Shown: one piece after another, positions 1 through 6,246 of the stretch
How positions within the stretch are numbered: position 1 is the first letter of the stretch
Layout of the letters: every line of letters begins with the position of its first letter
Source: Bacillota bacterium
GTDB lineage: Bacteria > Bacillota_A > Clostridia > DSM-8532
Assembly (NCBI GenBank): GCA_023424865.1
Contig: JAFADM010000095.1
Span: 1 to 9,265 of the forward strand
Length of the DNA stretch: 9,265 bases
Reading direction: 5' to 3'
Made by a program: the position numbers and the translations under genes
The notes under the pieces: model-generated
What the model was told of the DNA's origin: nothing
Seen by the model: only the letters and a program-made list of their open reading frames with translations
Databases searched by the model: none

Positions 1-13
1 CGGCAGGTGTGTC

Positions 14-43
14 TTGACCCTCTGAACATATGTTTGATATACT
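14..43 (+). promoter_or_regulatory. Promoter for the restriction-modification module
   Basis: TTGACC (14-19) and TATACT (38-43) are separated by 18 bases. Each hexamer matches the vegetative sigma-factor consensus at five of six positions, and the -10 carries the extended TG-n element (TG at 35-36). Transcription should begin near position 50. This would place the ATG at 7 upstream of the transcript and is the main argument for starting the methylase at GTG 82. Confidence 0.55.
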
Positions 44-65
44 CGTTCTATGGATTTCGGAAAGC

Positions 66-71
66 AGAGGG
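66..71 (+). promoter_or_regulatory. Ribosome binding site deciding the methylase start
   Basis: AGAGGG lies 10 bases before GTG 82. It is the only purine-rich Shine-Dalgarno-like stretch near the beginning of this reading frame and lies downstream of the predicted promoter. It therefore supports GTG 82 rather than ATG 7 as the initiation codon. Confidence 0.5.
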
Positions 72-81
72 CCGTAAAAAC

Positions 82-936
82 GTGCAAAAGAAGCATCCAG
101 TGGGACCGGTCATTAAATGGGTCGGTGGAAAAAGACAGATACTTGATAAAATTTTGAGCTGTACACCCCATAAAAAATCCCCCTATTACGAACCTTTTGT
201 GGGCGGTGGGGCCGTTTTTTTTGCTCTGAAACCTAAAAAAGCGGTTATAAACGATATCAACCGGGAGCTTATAAACCTTTATGAAGTTATAAAGGCGGAT
301 GTGGACAATTTGGTTGAGGATCTTAAGAAGCACAGGAATGAAAGCGATTATTTTTATGAATTGCGGGAAAAGGACAGGGATCGGAAGGCGTATGCCGCCA
401 TGAGCCCTGTTGAGTGTGCTTCCCGCATGCTGTTTCTCAATAAAACCTGCTACAACGGTCTTTTTCGTGTTAACCGGGCAGGAGAGTTCAACTCACCCTT
501 TGGAAACTATAAGAAGCCCAATATTGTTAATGAGGACACCTTAAGAGCGGTGAGCCGGTATTTTAACCAGGCTGACATCCGTTTTTTAAGCGTGGACTTT
601 GAAAAGGCCCTGGAGGATGTGCCCAAAGGTGCCTTTGTGTACCTGGATCCCCCCTACGATCCCCTTTCCGACACCGCCAGCTTTACAGGCTATGACAAGG
701 GCGGCTTCAACAGGGATGAGCAGCTTCGGCTTAAGAGGGTGTGCGACGGGCTTACGGCCAGGGGGGTTCACTTTTTGCTGTCCAACTCGGCTACCTCCTT
801 TACCATGGAGCTTTACGGCAATACGAAAGGCTATTACCTGGATGTGGTAAGGGCTAAGAGAGCAATTAACTCCAACCCTGAAAAGCGGGGAGAAATAGAC
901 GAAATACTTGTAAGAAATTACAAGCTTGATACATAA
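82..936 (+). CDS. dam: DNA adenine N6-methyltransferase, DpnM/Dam-like (D12 class)
   Basis: This enzyme transfers a methyl group from S-adenosylmethionine to the N6 of adenine. By resemblance to DpnM of the DpnII system, the target is probably GATC. From GTG 82 the product has 284 residues, the length I recall for DpnM. Visible motifs in order are the N-terminal WVGGKR (13-18), the SAM-binding EPFVGGGAVF (37-46), the acidic ND (57-58) that in this class contacts the cofactor, and the catalytic DPPY (189-192), followed by a GFNRDEQLRL segment typical of alpha-class adenine methylases. The open frame extends to ATG 7, but that start lies inside the predicted promoter and its 25 extra residues resemble nothing in the family. 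The gene is followed after 117 bases by a probable endonuclease, so it most likely protects host DNA in a restriction-modification pair. GATC specificity is inferred, not shown. An orphan Dam role is the alternative. Confidence 0.93.
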   Translation: MQKKHPVGPVIKWVGGKRQILDKILSCTPHKKSPYYEPFVGGGAVFFALKPKKAVINDINRELINLYEVIKADVDNLVEDLKKHRNESDYFYELREKDRDRKAYAAMSPVECASRMLFLNKTCYNGLFRVNRAGEFNSPFGNYKKPNIVNEDTLRAVSRYFNQADIRFLSVDFEKALEDVPKGAFVYLDPPYDPLSDTASFTGYDKGGFNRDEQLRLKRVCDGLTARGVHFLLSNSATSFTMELYGNTKGYYLDVVRAKRAINSNPEKRGEIDEILVRNYKLDT

Positions 937-1053
937 TACCAGACGGACAGTTGGGGGAGCGGCTTAGAGAAAGCTTTACAGAAAGTGTTGTAAAACACAC
1001 GCGAGTTAACTTTTTGCCGGACGAAACGGCTATGTAACTGGAAATGAGGCGCA

Positions 1054-2340
1054 ATGGGATCGGAAGCCACAAAAAATGACGAGGCCTGGGAGGCCCTTTT
1101 TAACCGGTATGACATTCCCGGTGAAATAGCGCGGAAGGGTTTTTTTGAAATCACGGCAACCCAGATAAACGAAAAGAGGGAAGCCAGGCTGATGACCAAA
1201 TTTGATCACCGCATTAACCTTCCCGCCCTCTTTTCGAAAAACCGGCTGGCTATTCTTCCTGTCACCCGTGGCAGCTATGTTATTGCTCCCTTTGATGCCT
1301 ATAAGGCCTTTGAGGAGTCAACCTCATCCTTAACCCGCATTCCTTTCCCTAACTATGTGGAAAGCCTAAATCCCACTCACATTACAAGTGAAGCGGCAGC
1401 CATCAACTGCGCTTATTTGTCCGGCATGTTTACCGATTTTTTAGGAGAAGAGCAGCTTTTGCCTACGGTAAGCGGACGAATGGGTTCGGGCAGCTTCGCC
1501 TTTAAAATAAGGGAAAGCTTAAAGAAAACGGATCTCCTTCTTCAGGTAAACAGTTCTCAAATGGAAATTGACGGAGGTTATGAGGGACCGGAAAGCCTGA
1601 CTCTCATTGAGGCCAAAAATTTTCTTTCTGAGGATTTTCTCGTTCGCCAGCTGTACTACCCCTTTCGCTTTTGGAGCGGAGCGGTTCGAAAGCCTGTACG
1701 CTGCGTGTTTCTTGTCTATACCAATGGTGTTTTCAGTCTTTACGAATATGTTTTTGCGGATCCGGAGCATTATAATTCTTTGGAGCTTGTGAAGCATAAA
1801 AATTACAGCATTGACGCCGAGGCCATAAGCCAGGATGAAATCCGGGGGCTTCTACCGAAGCTGCCCCTTCTATCCGAGCCGGAGCTGGCTTTCCCCCAGG
1901 CCGACAGCTTAAAAAGGGTGATAAACCTGTGCGAGCTTCTTATGCAGGGAGAAAAGTCCAGGGATGAAATTACCCTGAATTATGCCTTTGATCCGAGACA
2001 AACTAATTACTACACTGACGCAGGGCGTTATTTGGGGCTTATCGGAAAACGCCATGAGGGAAGGGAACCCCTGTATTTTATGACCGAGGAGGGGCGCCGA
2101 ACCATGGATCTTCCCTATAAGCTGCGGCAGTTAAGCTTTGCCCGGGCTATTTTAAGCCACGGCCCTTTCAGAAAGACCTATGAGCAATGCCTTAAAGAGG
2201 GCAGAATGCCGTCCCGAACCGAGATTGCCGATATTATGCGCACCTGCGGGCTTCATCAGGTGGAAAAGGAAAGCACCTATTTAAGAAGGGCCTCCACCGT
2301 TGCAGGCTGGGTAAAGTGGATACTGGATCTTTCCCTGTAA
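1054..2340 (+). CDS. Probable type II restriction endonuclease with PD-(D/E)XK-like core
   Basis: This 428-residue soluble protein has no signal peptide or membrane segment. The N-terminal part (about 1-110) is rich in conserved-looking blocks such as KREARLMTKFDH (41-52) and LPVTRG (68-73). In the centre, IDGG (172-175) is followed twelve residues later by IEAKN (185-189). D173, E186 and K188 fit the D...ExK signature of PD-(D/E)XK nucleases, and Q199 could be the downstream glutamine seen in many of them. Residues 286-352 and 360-426 look like two winged-helix or helical DNA-binding segments (for example YFMTEEGRRT at 341-350). I recall homologues of this size annotated as type II restriction enzymes but cannot check. 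It does not resemble the roughly 290-residue DpnII nuclease as I remember it. The gene directly follows the DpnM-like methylase, which supports a restriction role. The start has only a weak TGAGG four bases upstream, but the N-terminus looks complete. Nuclease activity is inferred. Confidence 0.7.
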   Translation: MGSEATKNDEAWEALFNRYDIPGEIARKGFFEITATQINEKREARLMTKFDHRINLPALFSKNRLAILPVTRGSYVIAPFDAYKAFEESTSSLTRIPFPNYVESLNPTHITSEAAAINCAYLSGMFTDFLGEEQLLPTVSGRMGSGSFAFKIRESLKKTDLLLQVNSSQMEIDGGYEGPESLTLIEAKNFLSEDFLVRQLYYPFRFWSGAVRKPVRCVFLVYTNGVFSLYEYVFADPEHYNSLELVKHKNYSIDAEAISQDEIRGLLPKLPLLSEPELAFPQADSLKRVINLCELLMQGEKSRDEITLNYAFDPRQTNYYTDAGRYLGLIGKRHEGREPLYFMTEEGRRTMDLPYKLRQLSFARAILSHGPFRKTYEQCLKEGRMPSRTEIADIMRTCGLHQVEKESTYLRRASTVAGWVKWILDLSL

Positions 2341-2363
2341 AAAAATGCGCCATAGCGGGAAGG

Positions 2364-2375
2364 TTATGGTATGAT
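2364..2375 (+). promoter_or_regulatory. Candidate extended -10 promoter upstream of the redox cluster
   Basis: TTATGGTATGAT contains TG-n-TATGAT, an extended -10 matching TATAAT at five of six positions. No good -35 is visible 17 bases upstream, as is common for extended -10 promoters. It would give a leader of about 120 bases before ATG 2504. An alternative in the same gap is TTGAGG (2386-2391) with TATTTT (2410-2415), 18 bases apart. Either would start the 2504-6110 gene group. Confidence 0.3.
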
Positions 2376-2487
2376 AAATGAGGATTTGAGGGATAAAAAG
2401 ACAAGGTACTATTTTAAACTGAATGAAGGCAAAGGAGCCAAGGCTTCAAGCTTTTAAATTAAAAAAAGAGGGAATTTTTAGGTTAAA

Positions 2488-2496
2488 AGGAAGGAA
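2488..2496 (+). promoter_or_regulatory. Ribosome binding site deciding the start at 2504
   Basis: AGGAAGGAA ends seven bases before ATG 2504. The upstream in-frame ATG at 2423 has no Shine-Dalgarno sequence (it is preceded by TTTAAACTGA), so 2504 is the supported start. Confidence 0.65.
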
Positions 2497-2503
2497 TGTT
2501 ACA

Positions 2504-3550
2504 ATGAGTACTTATGGGTTAGCAATTGTAGGATTCGGAGGAATGGGCTCCTGGCATGCCACAAGAATAAAGGATGTGGAAGGCCTCACACTGAAAGGCG
2601 TATTTGACATTAGTGAAAAAAGGCAGGAATTTGCCCGTGAAAAGGGAATTCATACCTATACCAGCTTATCGGAGATTTTGGCCGATCCGTCGGTTCACAT
2701 TGTCCTCATCGCCACGCCTAACGATCTGCACAAGGAAATTGCCATTACCGTTATGGACGCAGGCCGTCATGTCATCTGTGAAAAGCCTGTAACCTTATCC
2801 AGCGGTGATTTGGCCGAGATGGTTGATGCCAGCACAAGGAACAAGGTGCTCTTTACCGTTCATCAGAACCGGCGCTGGGACGAGGACTACCTCACCATGA
2901 AAAAGATTTTTGACGAGAAGCAGCTGGGTAATGTTTTTTCGATTGAATCCCGTGTTCACGGCTCCAGAGGCATTCCCGGCGACTGGCGCGGCAAAGCTGC
3001 TCACGGCGGCGGCATGATCCTGGACTGGGGTGTTCACATACTGGATCAAATGGTGCTTATGGTTCCAGGCAAAATAAAGAAGGTTTACTGCAAATGCACC
3101 CACGTTACCAATGAAGAGGTGGATGACGGCTTCAGAATTATTCTGACCTTTGAATCCGGAGTTAACGCCCTTCTGGAAGTGGGTACAAGCAATTTTATCA
3201 ATTTGCCCCGCTGGTACATGCAGGGTGAGAACGGAACGGCCATTATTGAAAACTGGGCGCTTCAAGGTAAAATCATCCATGTTACCAATTATGACAACAG
3301 GGACGCGGTGCCCATTGTTACCGCCGCCGGCCTTACCAAGACCATGGCCCCAAGAACAGAGGATACCATTAAGGAATCCGCTCTTCCAAAAGTTGAGCTG
3401 GACGCAAGAGAATTCTACAAAAATGTTATTGCAACTCTTGACGGCAAGGCTGAGCAGATTGTTAAAAACGATCAGGTTATGCGTATCATGAAGCTTATGG
3501 AAGCGGCTTTCCTTTCCGATAAGCTAAACCAGGTTGTTGATTTTGAGTAA
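2504..3550 (+). CDS. Gfo/Idh/MocA-family NAD(P)-dependent dehydrogenase
   Basis: This 348-residue cytoplasmic oxidoreductase should oxidise a hydroxyl of a sugar, sugar acid or cyclitol to a ketone with NAD(P), or run the reverse reaction. The N-terminal Rossmann fold begins with GFGGMG (10-15). CEKPV (92-96) is the family EKP motif, with catalytic K94. GGGMILDWGVH (168-178) supplies D174 and H178, with the same Lys-Asp-x3-His arrangement as inositol dehydrogenase. The C-terminal half is the alpha/beta substrate-binding domain. The frame is open back to 2423, but the good ribosome binding site and the usual family N-terminus (short lead-in before the Rossmann strand) favour ATG 2504. It is the first gene of a co-directional group with two iron-ADH-fold genes, 111 bases before the next. 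The substrate cannot be read from the sequence. Inositol, inosose, glucose or a sugar acid are all possible. Confidence 0.9.
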   Translation: MSTYGLAIVGFGGMGSWHATRIKDVEGLTLKGVFDISEKRQEFAREKGIHTYTSLSEILADPSVHIVLIATPNDLHKEIAITVMDAGRHVICEKPVTLSSGDLAEMVDASTRNKVLFTVHQNRRWDEDYLTMKKIFDEKQLGNVFSIESRVHGSRGIPGDWRGKAAHGGGMILDWGVHILDQMVLMVPGKIKKVYCKCTHVTNEEVDDGFRIILTFESGVNALLEVGTSNFINLPRWYMQGENGTAIIENWALQGKIIHVTNYDNRDAVPIVTAAGLTKTMAPRTEDTIKESALPKVELDAREFYKNVIATLDGKAEQIVKNDQVMRIMKLMEAAFLSDKLNQVVDFE

Positions 3551-3564
3551 TTTATTAAAGGGTT

Positions 3565-3646
3565 AAGCCTTTTACAAGCCTGATAACAAGAAGCTTGATT
3601 GCAAGCCTGATAACAACAGGCTTAATAACAAGAAGCCTGATAACAA
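3565..3646 (+). repeat. Six degenerate copies of AAGCCTGATAACAA in the ADH leader
   Basis: AAGCCTGATAACAA occurs three times without mismatch (3576-3589, 3603-3616, 3633-3646). Degenerate copies start at 3565 (AAGCCTTTTACAA), 3591 (AAGCTTGATTGCAA) and 3618 (AGGCTTAATAACAA). Successive starts are 11, 15, 12, 15 and 15 bases apart, so the basic unit is 15 bases. The array fills most of the 111-base gap between the dehydrogenase stop and the ADH start. Each perfect unit contains TGATAA, two stop codons in one frame, so it is not coding in that frame. The array overlaps the hairpins described separately. Confidence 0.85.
3593..3639 (+). promoter_or_regulatory. Overlapping, mutually exclusive hairpins before the ADH gene
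   Basis: Three perfect inverted repeats overlap. Hairpin A pairs GCTTG (3593-3597) with CAAGC (3602-3606). Hairpin B pairs AAGCCTG (3603-3609) with CAGGCTT (3617-3623) around a seven-base loop. Hairpin C pairs the same CAGGCTT (3617-3623) with AAGCCTG (3633-3639) around a nine-base loop. B excludes both A and C, while A and C can coexist. The 3' arm of C ends eight bases before the Shine-Dalgarno sequence at 3648-3654. There is no T tract, so this is not a standard intrinsic terminator. The pairing is visible directly. A regulatory role in the mRNA is inference. Confidence 0.45.
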
Positions 3647-3647
3647 G

Positions 3648-3654
3648 AGGGAGG
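3648..3654 (+). promoter_or_regulatory. Ribosome binding site of the iron-containing ADH
   Basis: AGGGAGG lies seven bases before ATG 3662, immediately after the repeat/hairpin array. Its closeness to the last hairpin makes translation initiation a plausible control point. Confidence 0.7.
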
Positions 3655-3661
3655 TTAGGAT

Positions 3662-4831
3662 ATGAAGGATTTTTGCTTTCAAAACCCAACTAAAATTATC
3701 TTCGGCAGGGACAAGGAGCTGGAGGTAGGCACGGAAACCGCCAGGATCAGCAAAAAGATTCTTCTCCATTACGGCGGAGGCAGCATAAAGGCCTCCGGGT
3801 TGTACGACAGAGTGGTAAGATCCCTTAAGGAAGCAGGCGTTGCCTTTACCGAGCTATCCGGAGTAAAGCCCAATCCAAGGCTTTCCCTGGTCCGTGAGGG
3901 CATTCGCCTTTGCAGAGAGGAAGGATTGGACTTTATTCTGGCGGTGGGGGGAGGCAGTGTTATCGACTCGGCCAAGGCCATTGCCGCAGGTGTTCCCTAT
4001 AATGGGGATGTATGGGATTTTTACGACTACAAAGCGGAGGTTCAAACAGCTCTCCCCATCGGGGTTGTGCTCACTATTCCCGCAGCGGGAAGCGAGTCCA
4101 GCAACAGCTCCGTTATTAGCGACGAGGAGGCTCAGCTTAAACGGGGTGTAACCACGGATCATTATTTCCCCCGTTTTGCCATCATGAACCCGGAGCTCAC
4201 CTATACCCTTCCGGCATATCAAACCGCCTGCGGTACGGCAGATATTATGGCTCATATCATGGAACGGTATTTTACCAATACACGGGATGTGGAGCTGTCG
4301 GATCGCTTGTGTGAATCGGCACTCAAGACCATGATTCACCAGGTTCCGCTTGTCCTTAAAAAGCCTGATGATTATGGCCCCCGATCGGAAATCATGTGGA
4401 CGGGCACCATTGCCCATAATAACCTTTTAGGCATGGGCAGGGAAGAAGACTGGGCGTCCCACATGATCGAGCATGAAATCAGTGCCATTTACGATATTGC
4501 CCACGGTGCGGGGCTGGCTATTGTTTTCCCCGCCTGGATGAAATACGTGTATAAAAACGATGTGGCCCGCTTTGCGCGGTTTGCCGCCAAGGTCTGGAAC
4601 GTGGACTACAATTTCCACAATCCTGAGGAAACGGTTCTTCTGGGTATAGCAGCCATCACCCGCTTTTTCTCGGACATCGGTCTGCCTGTTACGCTGAGCG
4701 AGATTGGTGTCGGCCAAGAGCATCTTGAGGAAATGGCGCAAAAATGCACAGGCGGGGATCAGTTCACTGTAGGTAATTTCGTAAAGCTGGATGCCAAGGC
4801 CGTTCACGCTATTTTAAAGCTCGCCCTTTAG
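3662..4831 (+). CDS. Iron-containing alcohol dehydrogenase, YqhD/butanol-dehydrogenase type
   Basis: This 389-residue group III alcohol dehydrogenase should reduce aldehydes to alcohols, or the reverse, with NAD(P)H in the cytoplasm. The N-terminal nucleotide-binding domain has YGGGS (37-41), resembling the YqhD loop that accommodates the NADPH 2'-phosphate, and the family signature GGGSVIDSAK (96-105). The C-terminal helical domain carries a complete metal site: D194 and H198 in DIMAH, then H267 and H281, with H271 at the catalytic-histidine position. The spacing matches YqhD (D194, H198, H267, H281 as I recall). Length is normal. A strong AGGGAGG precedes ATG 3662. It follows the Gfo/Idh dehydrogenase by 111 bases and precedes a degenerate paralogue by 94. 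Butanol dehydrogenases of clostridia belong to the same branch, but here the context suggests reduction of an aldehyde derived from sugar or polyol breakdown. Exact substrate unknown. Confidence 0.93.
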   Translation: MKDFCFQNPTKIIFGRDKELEVGTETARISKKILLHYGGGSIKASGLYDRVVRSLKEAGVAFTELSGVKPNPRLSLVREGIRLCREEGLDFILAVGGGSVIDSAKAIAAGVPYNGDVWDFYDYKAEVQTALPIGVVLTIPAAGSESSNSSVISDEEAQLKRGVTTDHYFPRFAIMNPELTYTLPAYQTACGTADIMAHIMERYFTNTRDVELSDRLCESALKTMIHQVPLVLKKPDDYGPRSEIMWTGTIAHNNLLGMGREEDWASHMIEHEISAIYDIAHGAGLAIVFPAWMKYVYKNDVARFARFAAKVWNVDYNFHNPEETVLLGIAAITRFFSDIGLPVTLSEIGVGQEHLEEMAQKCTGGDQFTVGNFVKLDAKAVHAILKLAL

Positions 4832-4874
4832 GCTGTAAGGCTTTTGGGTTACATGCGGACAATATTTCCGAAAA

Positions 4875-4904
4875 AGGACAGTTTTAGTTAAATTATGGTA
4901 TAGT
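4875..4904 (+). promoter_or_regulatory. Candidate promoter before the second ADH-fold gene
   Basis: AGGACA (4875-4880) and TATAGT (4899-4904) are 18 bases apart, with an extended TG-n before the -10 (TTATGGTATAGT, 4893-4904). Transcription would start near 4911, right at the Shine-Dalgarno sequence, giving a leader of only about 15 bases. That makes it doubtful. Read-through from the upstream ADH gene is the alternative, since no terminator is evident in the 94-base gap. Confidence 0.25.
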
Positions 4905-4910
4905 GGGGTA

Positions 4911-4916
4911 AAGGAG
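4911..4916 (+). promoter_or_regulatory. Ribosome binding site deciding the start at 4926
   Basis: AAGGAG lies nine bases before ATG 4926 but only three before the in-frame GTG 4920. Normal spacing therefore favours ATG 4926. Confidence 0.6.
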
Positions 4917-4925
4917 TGAGTGCTA

Positions 4926-6110
4926 ATGATTCCGCCCTACTATACCTTTCAAATACCCATAAAAATTGTTTCGGGCCAGAAAGCTCTGGAATCGGTACCC
5001 GAGGAAATGGGTCAGCTGGGGACCTGCCGTCCCATGGTTCTTACTACCCCCGAGCTTGTCAGGACAGGGGCAGTATCCACCGTTCTGGAGGCCTTTCGCC
5101 ATTCAGATCTTAACATTGACGAAATCTATCAAATCGTTCCTAAAAAGCCTACCGCAAAGCTTATCAGAGATCTGGCCAATTCCTTTGTAGAACAGGAATA
5201 TGACGGACTTCTGGCTATAGGCGGGGGAACGGTTATACATACGGGCAAATACCTGGAGCAAAGGCTTACAGGAGAGGGCCCAAGTCTGTTGCCCTCAGGA
5301 GCGCCTCTGGGTGGCGGAATTCCCTTGAGAATTCCCTTTATTGCAATACCGGCTCTGCCAGGATCCGGCCCCGAAGCCCCCTGTGCCGTATTCGCCCCTG
5401 CCGAGGAGCTTAAAGGGGATAAGGAGCCTCTTTCAGCAGCGTGCCTTCCGGATCTGGTGGTGGTGGACGGACGGCTTTCACGGCCTCTTTCGCCTCTCCA
5501 TACCGCCGCTTCCGCCATGGATACCTTAAGCCATGCCATTGATGCCTATACGGCGCCGGATAACAACCCTATGCGAAACGGCTATGCGCTTTCCGCTATT
5601 TTACTCGTTCGGGATCATTTGCGCCGGGCCGTAAGACACGCAGGGGACAAAGAGGCAAGGCTGGGTCTGGCCAATGGCGCCATGCTGGCTTCCGTGGCCT
5701 CGGCTCATGCACCCCAGGGCTTGACCCGCAATGTGGCCCAATGCCTGGGCTGGCTTTGCAACATACCCCAAACCATGGCTGAAAGCGTCCTTCTTCCCCA
5801 TTGCATGGAATATGAAATGCCCCGCAAGGAAGAAGCCTATGCGGAGCTTCTTTTGCCTCTTGCAGGTTCCGAGATTTACTCCGACACGGACAGGCAGGAC
5901 AGGGGCAGAAAAACCGTGTATTACATTAAAAACCTGGTTAGAACCTATCAGGATATTTGCGGATTACCCACGGGGCTTGCCCAGCTGGATGTGAAGCGCA
6001 GTGCCTTTGGAGCCATCGCAGAGGGTGCGGCCAGGAGGCTTGCCTCTCAAAGCTGGACCTATGACAGGGTTCAGGAGGATGTATTTAACATACTTAACCT
6101 GGCCTATTAA
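4926..6110 (+). CDS. Iron-ADH-fold protein with degenerate metal and cofactor motifs
   Basis: This 394-residue protein aligns along its length with group III iron-containing alcohol dehydrogenases. It has the opening pattern of the family, a GGGTVIHTGK block (99-108), IPALPGSGPE (141-150) where active members have IPTTAGTGSE, and SAMDTLSHAIDAY (196-208), which keeps metal ligands D199 and H203. The second half of the site is lost. Aligning the following PH-x6-LLPH region with FucO-type enzymes puts R268, Q272 and Q282 where the third metal His, the catalytic His and the fourth metal His should be. H105 replaces the usual Asp of GGGSxxD. The frame is intact and the rest is well preserved, so this is not simple decay. 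It may bind a different ligand, act without metal, or serve as a non-catalytic partner of the ADH encoded 94 bases upstream. Catalysis as an ordinary alcohol dehydrogenase is unlikely. Start chosen at ATG 4926 by ribosome binding site spacing. Confidence 0.85.
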   Translation: MIPPYYTFQIPIKIVSGQKALESVPEEMGQLGTCRPMVLTTPELVRTGAVSTVLEAFRHSDLNIDEIYQIVPKKPTAKLIRDLANSFVEQEYDGLLAIGGGTVIHTGKYLEQRLTGEGPSLLPSGAPLGGGIPLRIPFIAIPALPGSGPEAPCAVFAPAEELKGDKEPLSAACLPDLVVVDGRLSRPLSPLHTAASAMDTLSHAIDAYTAPDNNPMRNGYALSAILLVRDHLRRAVRHAGDKEARLGLANGAMLASVASAHAPQGLTRNVAQCLGWLCNIPQTMAESVLLPHCMEYEMPRKEEAYAELLLPLAGSEIYSDTDRQDRGRKTVYYIKNLVRTYQDICGLPTGLAQLDVKRSAFGAIAEGAARRLASQSWTYDRVQEDVFNILNLAY

Positions 6111-6246
6111 GTGGCAGTATAATTAAATCCGCTTGTTTTAATCCACCGGATTTGGAGAAATCCAGACTTCAATTTGATTATAAGAGGGCTAACCATCGCT
6201 GTTAAGACAGAAGAACCGGCTTTAAAAGGAAGTATCAAAACCATCC
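6111..6246. other. Convergent intergenic region with small overlapping hairpins
   Basis: This gap separates two convergent genes. AATCC (6140-6144) can pair with GGATT (6148-6152), and GGATTT (6148-6153) can instead pair with AAATCC (6158-6163) around a four-base loop. Neither is followed by a T tract on either strand, so I cannot call a convincing terminator. No gene is visible. Confidence 0.35.

Noticed and set aside
937..1053. Terminator or controller-protein box between methylase and nuclease genes
   Set aside because: Only a five-base hairpin (985-998) without a T tract and an AGTTAACT palindrome are present. Neither matches a terminator or a recognisable controller box.
3557..3573. Terminator after the first dehydrogenase gene
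   Set aside because: AAAGG/CCTTT is only a five-base, AT-rich stem without a following T tract.
3565..3646. CRISPR array
   Set aside because: The units are only about 15 bases, nearly contiguous and without unique spacers, and no cas-like gene is present.
3572..3769. Minus-strand leucine/serine-rich frame opposite the repeat array
   Set aside because: Its repetitive composition is a by-product of the 15-base repeats read antisense. It overlaps the ADH start and has no initiation signal of its own.
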